A stretch of DNA of 32,059 nt, from contig DHQK01000269.1 in the NCBI GenBank assembly GCA_002411085.1, positions 1-32,059 of the forward strand. The letters run 5' to 3'. The translations under genes and the position numbers were made by a program. The stretch comes from Marinilabilia sp. UBA5340 (GTDB lineage Bacteria; Bacteroidota; Bacteroidia; Bacteroidales; Marinilabiliaceae). Each line of letters opens with the position of its first letter. Within the stretch, counting starts at the first letter, position 1. The notes under the pieces are model-generated. The model saw nothing but the letters and a program-made list of their open reading frames with translations. It did not search any database and had not been told where the DNA came from. Positions 25,651-32,059 of the stretch are shown one piece after another.

Positions 25651-27036
25651 ATGAGAGACCAGGAAAAGAAAAACTCAATAGAAGCTGGAGATAACATACT
25701 TTCGTATGAAACTAACGGCAAAAAGTTATATATCGAAACTTACGGATGCCAAATGAATTTCTCCGACAGCGAGGTAGTTGCTTCCGTAATGCAAATGGAT
25801 GGTTTTGAAACAACAGGCAGCTATGCTGATGCCGATGCCATATTTATCAACACCTGTTCCATCCGGGACAATGCTGAACAACGTGTTTTGGCAAGAGTCA
25901 GAGAGCTGAAAGCGCTGAAAAAAAAGCATACTGATCTGATTATTGGTATCATCGGATGTATGGCCGAACGCGCCAAAGAGGAACTGTTTGAAGTTGGAGC
26001 CGACCTGGTAGCCGGCCCTGATGCCTACATGGATCTACCCCACCTGGTCAGCATGGCGGAACAAGGAGAGAAAGCCATTAACGTAGATCTGAGTACCACT
26101 GAGACTTATCGTGACATTATACCTAAACGTCTGGGGCCAAATAAAATATCTGCCTTCATCAGCATCATGCGTGGCTGCAATAACTTTTGCACCTATTGCA
26201 TTGTACCCTACACCCGGGGACGTGAAAGAAGCCGTGATCCAAAAAGCATCAGGGAAGAGTTTGCCAATCTGGTGAAGCAGGGATACAAAGAAATCACACT
26301 CCTGGGACAAAATGTGAATTCGTTTCTTCACAAGAAGGGTGACAAAGAGATGAATTTCCCCGGATTACTGGATTTTCTGGCTTCAGAATTTCCGGAAACC
26401 CGCATTCGTTTCACCACATCACATCCTAAAGATATGAGCGATGAGACCCTGAGGGTAATGTCATCTCACCATAATCTGTGCAAGCATATTCATCTTCCCT
26501 TACAGTCCGGGTCATCACGAATCCTGAAGCTCATGAACCGGAAATACGATGCTGATTGGTATAAAAACCGCATTGAAGCCATTCGCACTATCTTACCTGG
26601 ATGCGGCATCACCACAGATGTTTTTTGCGGTTTTCACTCTGAAACAGAAGAAGATCATCAATCCACCCTGGAACTGATGAAGTGGGCCGGATATGACATG
26701 GCTTTCATGTTTAAATACTCGGAAAGACCCGGCACCTATGCACATAAAAAACTACCAGACAATGTACCCGAAGACGTAAAAGGGCGCAGACTTCAGGAAA
26801 TTATTGCCTTACAAAACAAACTTTCATTAGAGAGCAATCAAAAGGACATTGGGAAAACTTTTGAGGTACTTGTGGAAAGTGTTTCCAAAAAATCGACCAA
26901 AGAATTTTTTGGGCGTACCTCTCAAAATAAAGTTGTCGTGTTCCCAAGAGGAGAGCACAAAGTTGGAGAAACCGTAAAAGTAAAAATAACAGAAGTAACC
27001 CAGGCCACATTGCTGGGAAAACTTGACACCAATTAA
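25651..27036 (+). CDS. miaB: tRNA-2-methylthio-N6-isopentenyladenosine synthase MiaB
   Basis: Radical SAM methylthiotransferase that adds a methylthio group to i6A37 of tRNAs reading UNN codons. The N-terminal UPF0004 domain has three cluster cysteines, Cys33 (YGCQMN), Cys69 (NTCSIRD) and Cys103 (GCMAER). The radical SAM motif C-x3-C-x2-C is at Cys176, Cys180 and Cys183, and a TRAM tRNA-binding domain closes the protein (about 397-461). YGCQMN and the 461-residue length indicate MiaB rather than MtaB or RimO. It has its own promoter 23 nt upstream and is followed after 12 nt by an AhpD-like gene. Confidence 0.97.
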   Translation: MRDQEKKNSIEAGDNILSYETNGKKLYIETYGCQMNFSDSEVVASVMQMDGFETTGSYADADAIFINTCSIRDNAEQRVLARVRELKALKKKHTDLIIGIIGCMAERAKEELFEVGADLVAGPDAYMDLPHLVSMAEQGEKAINVDLSTTETYRDIIPKRLGPNKISAFISIMRGCNNFCTYCIVPYTRGRERSRDPKSIREEFANLVKQGYKEITLLGQNVNSFLHKKGDKEMNFPGLLDFLASEFPETRIRFTTSHPKDMSDETLRVMSSHHNLCKHIHLPLQSGSSRILKLMNRKYDADWYKNRIEAIRTILPGCGITTDVFCGFHSETEEDHQSTLELMKWAGYDMAFMFKYSERPGTYAHKKLPDNVPEDVKGRRLQEIIALQNKLSLESNQKDIGKTFEVLVESVSKKSTKEFFGRTSQNKVVVFPRGEHKVGETVKVKITEVTQATLLGKLDTN

Positions 27037-27048
27037 TTCACACACATC

Positions 27049-27396
27049 ATGGATGATCAAATAAAGGAATTCAGGGAATTTCGTTCAAAAATGAATGAAC
27101 GCATCCTCTCACAGGACAACCTGGTAATTAAAAGACTATTCAACCTGGACACCAACACGTACAAGGAAGGAGCATTGCCTACCAAAACCAAAGAGATGCT
27201 GGGATTGGTGGCTTCCATGGTTCTCCGTTGTGACGACTGCATCAAATACCACCTGGAAAAATGTTATGAACAAAAAATCACAACGGAAGAGATGATGGAG
27301 ATTTTCTCGGTAGCCAATATTGTGGGCGGCACCATAGTAATCCCTCATACCCGGCGTGCCATGGAATATTGGGACATCCTGAACGATGAGAAATAA
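27049..27396 (+). CDS. AhpD/carboxymuconolactone decarboxylase family protein
   Basis: A 115-residue all-helical protein of the CMD/AhpD superfamily. Glu49, Cys61, Cys64 and His68 reproduce the spacing of the AhpD proton-relay site (E-x11-C-x2-C-x3-H), so a thiol-based peroxidase or disulfide reductase activity is plausible. Small members of this family are mostly uncharacterised, and the substrate cannot be named. It is cytoplasmic. It starts 12 nt after miaB with no intervening terminator, so the two are probably co-transcribed; whether the link is functional is unknown. Confidence 0.82.
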   Translation: MDDQIKEFREFRSKMNERILSQDNLVIKRLFNLDTNTYKEGALPTKTKEMLGLVASMVLRCDDCIKYHLEKCYEQKITTEEMMEIFSVANIVGGTIVIPHTRRAMEYWDILNDEK

Positions 27397-27459
27397 ATCT
27401 TAATTTCCGAAATTTAAGACTGAGCTAACATCCTTTCCCGATAATATCACATCGGTAAT

Positions 27460-27490
27460 TTCCAAAACCGGTTTGTTTAAAGTAATTTTG
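27460..27490 (+). promoter_or_regulatory. Promoter of the second acyltransferase gene
   Basis: TAATTTTG (27483-27490) is a full -7 match; 20 nt upstream is TTC (27460-27462) instead of TTG. The predicted start site near 27497 leaves about 15 nt before the ATG at 27512, supporting that start over the TTG at 27473. Confidence 0.55.
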
Positions 27491-27511
27491 CCTCAAACCA
27501 AAAAAACAAAA

Positions 27512-28669
27512 ATGGCCAAAGAACTGGATTTTGAATCGATACGTCCTTATCAGGACCATGAAATTCAACAGGTATTTGAGCGTCTGAAAAAAGAAACATC
27601 ATTTTTAGAACTCATTGGATTTCTTTACCCCGAATTGTCGCCTCAAAGATTCATTGACGGAATGATGCAAATAAAAAGCATCAGACAATTTCAGCAAGAG
27701 GTAATTTCGCCTTACATCAAGCAAATCATTAAAACCACAACCAAAGGAGTTACTTCCGAAGGGCTGGATCAGCTTGATCCGAATGAATCGTACCTCTATA
27801 TCTCCAACCATCGTGACATCGTGCTGGATCCGGCAATTCTGAATGTCATTATGTTTGAGCACAATTTTGACACCACCGAGATCGCCATCGGTGATAACCT
27901 GCTTATTTATCCTTGGATTACAGACCTGGTAAAGCTCAACCGGACTTTTATAGTTAAGAGAAACCTTCCTGTCAGGCAAATGATGGAGAGTTCTACATTG
28001 CTTTCGGAATATATTCGTCATACACTTACAGAAGTAGGTCACAGTATCTGGATAGCCCAAAGAGAAGGAAGATCCAAAGACGGAAATGACCGCACACAAC
28101 TCAGCCTGCTGAAGATGCTCAACATCAGTGGCAAGGATCGATCTCTGGCCGAAAACTTCAAACAATTAAAAATTGTTCCTGTTTCAATTTCTTATGAATA
28201 CGATCCTTGTGATTACCTGAAGGCCCGTGAATTTCAGCAAAAGCGAGACAATCCGGACTATGTAAAGACCCAGGATGATGATCTCCAGCAAATGGGAGCA
28301 GGGCTTCGCGGACGGAAAGGAAGAGTTCATTTTGCCTTTGGTCAGCCCATCAACAACGAATTGGACGACATCAAAGGCATAGAAAACAAGAATGAGAAAT
28401 TTGAGTTCCTGGCCGGACTGATTGACAAGCATGTACATGAAAACTATCATTTGTGGCCCGGTAACTGGGTGGCATGGGACATGCTCAATCAAACCGACGA
28501 GTACAGTAAGCTCTATTCATCTGAGGAGAAAGCAACCTTTGTTCAATACATTGAAGAACACTTGGATCGTATTGAAGGAGACCGGGAGTTTTTGAAAAAG
28601 ACTCTCCTGGAAATGTACGCCAATCCTGTCGTCAACAAGCGGGAGCTTCCTGGGAATACAATTCAATAA
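27512..28669 (+). CDS. Glycerol-phosphate-type acyltransferase family protein
   Basis: A 385-residue cytoplasmic or peripheral LPLAT-superfamily acyltransferase. The catalytic region reads SNHRDIVLDP (His100, Asp102, Asp106), and REGRSKDGNDR near 184-194 is the substrate-phosphate-binding block. It resembles annotated 1-acyl-glycerol-3-phosphate acyltransferases but is longer than PlsC (about 240), with extra N-terminal helices and a C-terminal extension (KHVHENYHLWPGNWVAWD). The acceptor is not determined: lysophosphatidate, or another lipid. The frame is open to a TTG at 27473, but a -7 promoter element lies inside that extension, so the ATG at 27512 is used. A bidirectional terminator follows. 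Confidence 0.78.
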   Translation: MAKELDFESIRPYQDHEIQQVFERLKKETSFLELIGFLYPELSPQRFIDGMMQIKSIRQFQQEVISPYIKQIIKTTTKGVTSEGLDQLDPNESYLYISNHRDIVLDPAILNVIMFEHNFDTTEIAIGDNLLIYPWITDLVKLNRTFIVKRNLPVRQMMESSTLLSEYIRHTLTEVGHSIWIAQREGRSKDGNDRTQLSLLKMLNISGKDRSLAENFKQLKIVPVSISYEYDPCDYLKAREFQQKRDNPDYVKTQDDDLQQMGAGLRGRKGRVHFAFGQPINNELDDIKGIENKNEKFEFLAGLIDKHVHENYHLWPGNWVAWDMLNQTDEYSKLYSSEEKATFVQYIEEHLDRIEGDREFLKKTLLEMYANPVVNKRELPGNTIQ

Positions 28670-28685
28670 AAAAATTTAATAAGCC

Positions 28686-28722
28686 AAAAAAGGCGCCTCC
28701 TGTATCGGGAAGCGCCTTTTTT
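28686..28722. terminator. Bidirectional terminator between acyltransferase and aspS
   Basis: AAAAAAGGCGC and GCGCCTTTTTT form an 11-bp stem around a 15-nt loop that can pair further (TCC/GGA). A and T runs on either side give a U-tract in both directions, serving the two convergent genes. Confidence 0.93.
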
Positions 28723-28750
28723 GTATGATGACTTTAGAATTACCGGCTTA

Positions 28751-30526
28751 TTATTCCTTTTTAGCCTTCTTAAGAGCATCCTCCTTCAACTTCAACATCA
28801 ACTCATCCAACTGATCTTCACTGATGCGGGAGGGGGCATCGTTCATCACGTCGCGCCCCGCATTATTTTTCGGAAAAGCAATTACCTCACGAATAGAGTC
28901 CACACCTGCAAAAAGTGAAACCCAGCGGTCGAAACCAAAGGCAACACCTCCGTGCGGTGGAGCACCGTATTTAAAGGCATTCATAAGGAACCCAAACTGA
29001 TTTTCGGCTTCTTCTTCTGTGAATCCCAGTATCTTAAACATTTTCTGCTGCAACTCATCATTATGGATACGGATGGATCCGCCACCAATCTCCACTCCAT
29101 TGATTACCAAATCATAAGCATTAGCCCTAACATCCTCAGGCTTCGTATCCAACAAATCCACATCTTCCTCTTTTGGGGAGGTAAACGGGTGGTGCATAGC
29201 ATAAAAACGCTTTGTTTCTTCATCCCATTCAAGCAGCGGAAAATCCACCACCCAAAGCGGTGCAAATTTATTTTTATTACGAAGTCCCAGTCGGGTTCCC
29301 ATTTCAAGCCGCAACTCGCAAAGAGCTGTAAGCGTACGTCTTTCTTCACCTGCCAGCATCAATAACAAATCTCCGGGCTTAGCGTTGCACAACTCAGCCC
29401 ATGTCTTAAAATCTTCAGCTGCAAAAAACTTATCTACCGAAGTCTTAAAAGAACCATCCTGATTGTATTTCACATAAACAAGCCCTTTAGCTCCAACCTG
29501 TGGACGCTTCACAAAATCTGTCAGTTGATCCAACTCCTTACGTGAATATCCGGCACATCCCCGGGCACAGATCGCTCCTACGTATTCAGCCTCATCAAAC
29601 ACTTTAAATCCTTTACCTGATACAGTGGATGTCAGATCTACAAAACGCATATCAAAACGGATATCAGGCTTATCGCTTCCATAGTATTTCATGGCGTCGG
29701 TGTAAGGCATTCTGGGGAAGTCACCCTCAATTTCAACACCGCGCAAAGACTTAAACAAGTGCTTAGTCATTCCTTCGAAGGTATTCAAAACATCCTCCTG
29801 ATCCACAAATGACATTTCACAATCTATCTGGGTAAATTCAGGCTGACGGTCTGCACGAAGATCTTCATCACGAAAACACTTAACAATCTGGAAGTAACGA
29901 TCATACCCGGCCACCATCAGCAACTGTTTGAAAACCTGAGGCGACTGAGGCAAAGCATAAAACTGTCCGGGATTCATGCGCGAAGGCACAACAAAGTCAC
30001 GCGCCCCTTCAGGAGTAGACTTCATCAACACGGGGGTTTCCACTTCAATGAATCCCTCCTTGTCCATATAGTTTCTTACTTCCAGAGCCATTTTATGTCT
30101 CAACTCCAAGGCTTTGCGTGCGGGACTGCGTCGAAGATCCAGATAACGGTATTTCATCCGCAATTCCTCGCCTCCATCAGTCTCATCCTCAATAGTAAAA
30201 GGAGGTAAATCTGCAGCATTAAGTACTTTCAATCCATCGGCAATCACCTCAATATCGCCAGTAGGAATTTTACTGTTTTTACTACTGCGCTCGGCTACTT
30301 TTCCGGTTACCTGCACCACATACTCCCGACCAATACTTTTTACAGCCCGGTTCAGTTCATCATCCGCTTCACTGTTCAAAACCAGTTGGGTAATTCCGTA
30401 TCTGTCTCGCAGGTCGACGAAAGTCATGCCGCCCAGGTTACGAACACGCTGTACCCAGCCACTGAGGGTAACAGACTGATCAATGTCGGCCATTCTTAAT
30501 TCTCCACAGGTATGTGTTCTATACAT
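28751..30526 (-). CDS. aspS: Aspartyl-tRNA synthetase
   Basis: Class II aminoacyl-tRNA synthetase charging tRNA with aspartate in the cytoplasm. The order is an N-terminal OB-fold anticodon-binding domain (SGWVQRVRNLGGMTFVDLRDRYG), the catalytic domain with class II motif 2 (FRDEDLRADRQPEFTQID), the inserted GAD domain typical of bacterial AspRS, and motif 3 (GVAFGFDRW). The ATG at 30526 gives MYRTHTCGEL, the usual family N-terminus, and 591 residues; an upstream in-frame extension to 30628 is hydrophobic, unconserved and crosses the promoter, so it was rejected. It is divergent from tadA. Confidence 0.97.
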   Translation of the reverse strand: MYRTHTCGELRMADIDQSVTLSGWVQRVRNLGGMTFVDLRDRYGITQLVLNSEADDELNRAVKSIGREYVVQVTGKVAERSSKNSKIPTGDIEVIADGLKVLNAADLPPFTIEDETDGGEELRMKYRYLDLRRSPARKALELRHKMALEVRNYMDKEGFIEVETPVLMKSTPEGARDFVVPSRMNPGQFYALPQSPQVFKQLLMVAGYDRYFQIVKCFRDEDLRADRQPEFTQIDCEMSFVDQEDVLNTFEGMTKHLFKSLRGVEIEGDFPRMPYTDAMKYYGSDKPDIRFDMRFVDLTSTVSGKGFKVFDEAEYVGAICARGCAGYSRKELDQLTDFVKRPQVGAKGLVYVKYNQDGSFKTSVDKFFAAEDFKTWAELCNAKPGDLLLMLAGEERRTLTALCELRLEMGTRLGLRNKNKFAPLWVVDFPLLEWDEETKRFYAMHHPFTSPKEEDVDLLDTKPEDVRANAYDLVINGVEIGGGSIRIHNDELQQKMFKILGFTEEEAENQFGFLMNAFKYGAPPHGGVAFGFDRWVSLFAGVDSIREVIAFPKNNAGRDVMNDAPSRISEDQLDELMLKLKEDALKKAKKE

Positions 30527-30587
30527 TATAATTGTCATTTTTGGGAAGATTACCCTCCCGGTTCTGATAGAAATTTTGATTTTACAA

Positions 30588-30595
30588 TATCTTTG
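30588..30595 (+). promoter_or_regulatory. Possible -7 element for tadA
   Basis: TATCTTTG is a full match to TAnnTTTG, but no TTG lies at the expected distance upstream. It is separated by 2 nt from the -7 element of the opposing aspS promoter. Confidence 0.4.
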
Positions 30596-30597
30596 CG

Positions 30598-30628
30598 AAA
30601 ATATAAAGAAAATAAGAAACAGCGACAA
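30598..30628 (-). promoter_or_regulatory. Promoter of aspS
   Basis: On the minus strand TTG (30628-30626), a 20-nt spacer and TATATTTT (30605-30598) match the consensus except for the last base. The predicted leader before aspS is about 65 nt. Confidence 0.55.
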
Positions 30629-30653
30629 CGCTTTTCAAAAAGGTCACATATTT

Positions 30654-31100
30654 ATGGACAAAATTGATTTTACGGATCAGTATTTTATGAAACAGGCGTA
30701 TCTGGAAGCCAAAGAAGCTCTGAAAAAAGATGAAGTTCCTGTAGGTGCAGTAGTGGTAAGCAAAGGTAAAATAATCTCCAGAGCTCATAATCTCACTGAG
30801 ACCCTCAATGATGTGACTGCCCATGCCGAGATGCTGGCCATTACGTCAGCCTCCGAGCAATTGGGCGGAAAATACCTCAACAACTGCACGCTCTATGTAA
30901 CACTGGAACCCTGCACTATGTGTGCCGGTGCTCTCAGCTGGTCACAAATTGGTCGCATTGTTTATGGCGCCCGCGATGAGAAGCGAGGCTATCTAAGACT
31001 TTCGCCATCTCCGCTCCACCCCAAAACAGAAATCACAGGTGGCCTGATGAAAGAGGAATGCAGTGCATTGGTAAAACAGTTTTTCACAACCAAACGGTAA
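30654..31100 (+). CDS. tadA: tRNA adenosine(34) deaminase TadA
   Basis: Zinc-dependent deaminase that converts adenosine to inosine at the wobble position of tRNA-Arg(ACG). The zinc and catalytic motif HAE is at 57-59 (Glu59 catalytic) and PCTMC at 86-90, giving His57, Cys87 and Cys90 as ligands; NLTETLNDVTAHAEM and LEPCTMCAGAL are typical of TadA. The 148-residue length fits. The frame is open to 30483 inside aspS, but the upstream 57 residues are antisense to the aspS start and its leader; the ATG at 30654 gives the standard N-terminus. Guanine deaminase-like relatives are less likely given the motif context. Confidence 0.93.
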   Translation: MDKIDFTDQYFMKQAYLEAKEALKKDEVPVGAVVVSKGKIISRAHNLTETLNDVTAHAEMLAITSASEQLGGKYLNNCTLYVTLEPCTMCAGALSWSQIGRIVYGARDEKRGYLRLSPSPLHPKTEITGGLMKEECSALVKQFFTTKR

Positions 31101-31105
31101 AAAAA

Positions 31106-31136
31106 GTCCCCCCTTCCTGTTCAGAGAAGAGGGGAC
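31106..31136 (-). terminator. Intrinsic terminator of the T9SS-sorted protein gene
   Basis: GTCCCC-C-CTTC and GAAG-A-GGGGAC form an 11-position stem with one mismatch and a 9-nt loop. On the minus strand it is followed by seven T. It lies 24 nt past the stop of the secreted-protein gene; it may also end tadA, though no U-tract follows on the plus strand. Confidence 0.88.
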
Positions 31137-31160
31137 ACCCAAGTAACCCTATGAAGTAAA

Positions 31161-31982
31161 TTAGCGGACAGCTATTTTCTTCGTAGTTCGATGATTACCC
31201 ACGGTAACACTTACAATATATAATTGACCACCCGCTAATTCGATTTGGTTAAATCCCGCTGCACGCCGGCTGGTGACCATGCGCCCATTCTGGCTATAGA
31301 TATCAATACGTCCTTCAGGCCCCGGACCTGCCAGCAGTTTTTCATCAACGGTCACCTGAACCTGACCATAGTCGCTCCTCACCAACACTGGCTCTTCCTG
31401 GGCAAATCCTTCCAAAACAGAAGTTACAACTCTTGCACTCCGAGAAAGGTGCAGCACGAAACGTTCATGCTCTGATCCCAGCACCAGGGGGGTATAAGTG
31501 TACTCTGAAGTACGGAGATTGGTGTATTTCCCCAATTCTTTATCCTCCAGCACCACATCATACTCGTCATTAAAGTCATCGAGAGTAGCTTTGATGGTGC
31601 ACTCATCATAAATTCGATTCCTGACACTAATGGGAACTGACACATAACTTTTACCTTCCAATGCGGAAAACCCGTTAATTGCCATCGCCTCATTTCCTAT
31701 ACGTGTGAAAATCTCTGGAATCTTCTCTGATGAGTTAAACATTTTATGTGAGTCTTCACGTCCGTATCCGTCACTGAAAGAATCATAATAATAAATCACA
31801 GTTGCATCATAAATGTATTGATTCTCTATCTTCAGACGAATAAGGTCATAAACAGTAGTAGATTTCAACATGTTACCGTCTGTTGAGACTCCGGTAACTT
31901 CATTGCTTTGTTTTTGTCCATTTACAACAGCACCAGTTGCTAAAAACAAAACGGCTAAACTGAGAGAGTAAAACTTTTTCAT
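31161..31982 (-). CDS. Small secreted protein with T9SS type A sorting domain
   Basis: A 273-residue protein with a signal peptide (MKKFYSLSLAVLFLATGAVVNGQ), a beta-rich domain (about 40-195) containing YYYDSFSDGYGREDSHKMFN, and a C-terminal domain of about 70 residues. The latter has RIDIYSQNGRMV, then GQLYIVSVTVGNHRTTKKIAVR, the pattern of the Por secretion tail that directs cargo through the type IX system to the cell surface. The middle domain resembles a beta-sandwich often found just before the sorting tail of large T9SS cargo, here without any preceding adhesive or enzymatic module. Function is unknown. A terminator follows; the upstream region runs off the window after a leader hairpin. 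Confidence 0.8.
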   Translation of the reverse strand: MKKFYSLSLAVLFLATGAVVNGQKQSNEVTGVSTDGNMLKSTTVYDLIRLKIENQYIYDATVIYYYDSFSDGYGREDSHKMFNSSEKIPEIFTRIGNEAMAINGFSALEGKSYVSVPISVRNRIYDECTIKATLDDFNDEYDVVLEDKELGKYTNLRTSEYTYTPLVLGSEHERFVLHLSRSARVVTSVLEGFAQEEPVLVRSDYGQVQVTVDEKLLAGPGPEGRIDIYSQNGRMVTSRRAAGFNQIELAGGQLYIVSVTVGNHRTTKKIAVR

Positions 31983-31996
31983 AGGGCATCGTTTTT

Positions 31997-32016
31997 ATCC
32001 CGGAAACACCGGGGAT
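31997..32016 (-). other. Leader hairpin before the T9SS-sorted protein
   Basis: CCCGG and CCGGGG pair around AAACA, extended by AT pairs with a single bulged base, ending 14 nt before the start codon at 31982. It lies in the presumed 5' leader. It could affect translation, or be incidental; no recognised riboswitch or T-box features are present. Confidence 0.35.
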
Positions 32017-32059
32017 ATTTTTTATTCTATCGGTTTCTTGGTTTGACGAATGATCAATT

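Noticed and set aside
30483..30653. N-terminal hydrophobic extension of tadA
   Set aside because: This in-frame stretch lies antisense to the aspS start and over the aspS promoter, and resembles no TadA N-terminus.

Overview
The window is a chromosomal segment of a Bacteroidota bacterium, most likely order Bacteroidales/Marinilabiliales; the exact genus cannot be read from the sequence. Four kinds of evidence point there. Promoters follow the Bacteroidota pattern TTG-N20-TAnnTTTG. One secreted protein ends in a type IX secretion sorting domain. The division genes have the phylum-specific forms: a long MraY, an FtsL_2-type FtsL, an FtsZ ending in HDNVD, and yqeY after ftsZ. A glsA/glsB pair for glycine lipids is also present. 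No rRNA, tRNA, IS element, phage gene, CRISPR array or plasmid function was seen, and no gene-free stretch exceeds 300 bases.

Region 1 (1-16125, minus strand) is a complete division and cell wall (dcw) operon read right to left: mraZ, rsmH, ftsL-like, ftsI (PASTA PBP), murE, mraY, murD, ftsW, murG, murC, ftsQ, ftsA, ftsZ, yqeY. It starts at a clear promoter overlapped by three 10-bp MraZ-box-like repeats and ends in a strong intrinsic terminator at 8-37. Junctions are tight: a 1-nt TAATG overlap for murD/ftsW and 4-nt ATGA overlaps for murC/ftsQ and ftsQ/ftsA. murF and ddl are absent. The products make the UDP-MurNAc-peptide (MurC, MurD, and MurE with the meso-DAP motif), lipid I and II (MraY, MurG) and septal wall (FtsW/FtsI), and build the Z ring (FtsZ, FtsA, FtsQ, FtsL).

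Region 2 (16251-21107, plus strand) diverges from mraZ. It holds a glsA-like O-acyltransferase, a glsB-like N-acyltransferase, a dihydrolipoamide-dehydrogenase-like flavoprotein lacking both redox cysteines, and a membrane-anchored beta-lactamase-fold serine hydrolase that overlaps it by 26 nt. The first two are probably glycine lipid synthesis genes; the other two have no known role, and this is the best candidate for an undescribed functional module.

Region 3 (21123-25451, minus strand) has yebC, a tandem universal stress protein, a small secreted SPOR protein, then, after a terminator, a long-form PurF-like glutamine amidotransferase/phosphoribosyltransferase.

Region 4 (25598-31136) has miaB and an AhpD-like CxxC protein in one operon, a second divergent acyltransferase with its own promoter, aspS on the minus strand, and tadA divergent from aspS through back-to-back promoters. 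Region 5 (31161-end, minus strand) is a short T9SS-sorted secreted protein. Start codons were re-chosen for murG, murC, ftsQ, the flavoprotein, the SPOR protein, the second acyltransferase, aspS and tadA, as explained in their entries.
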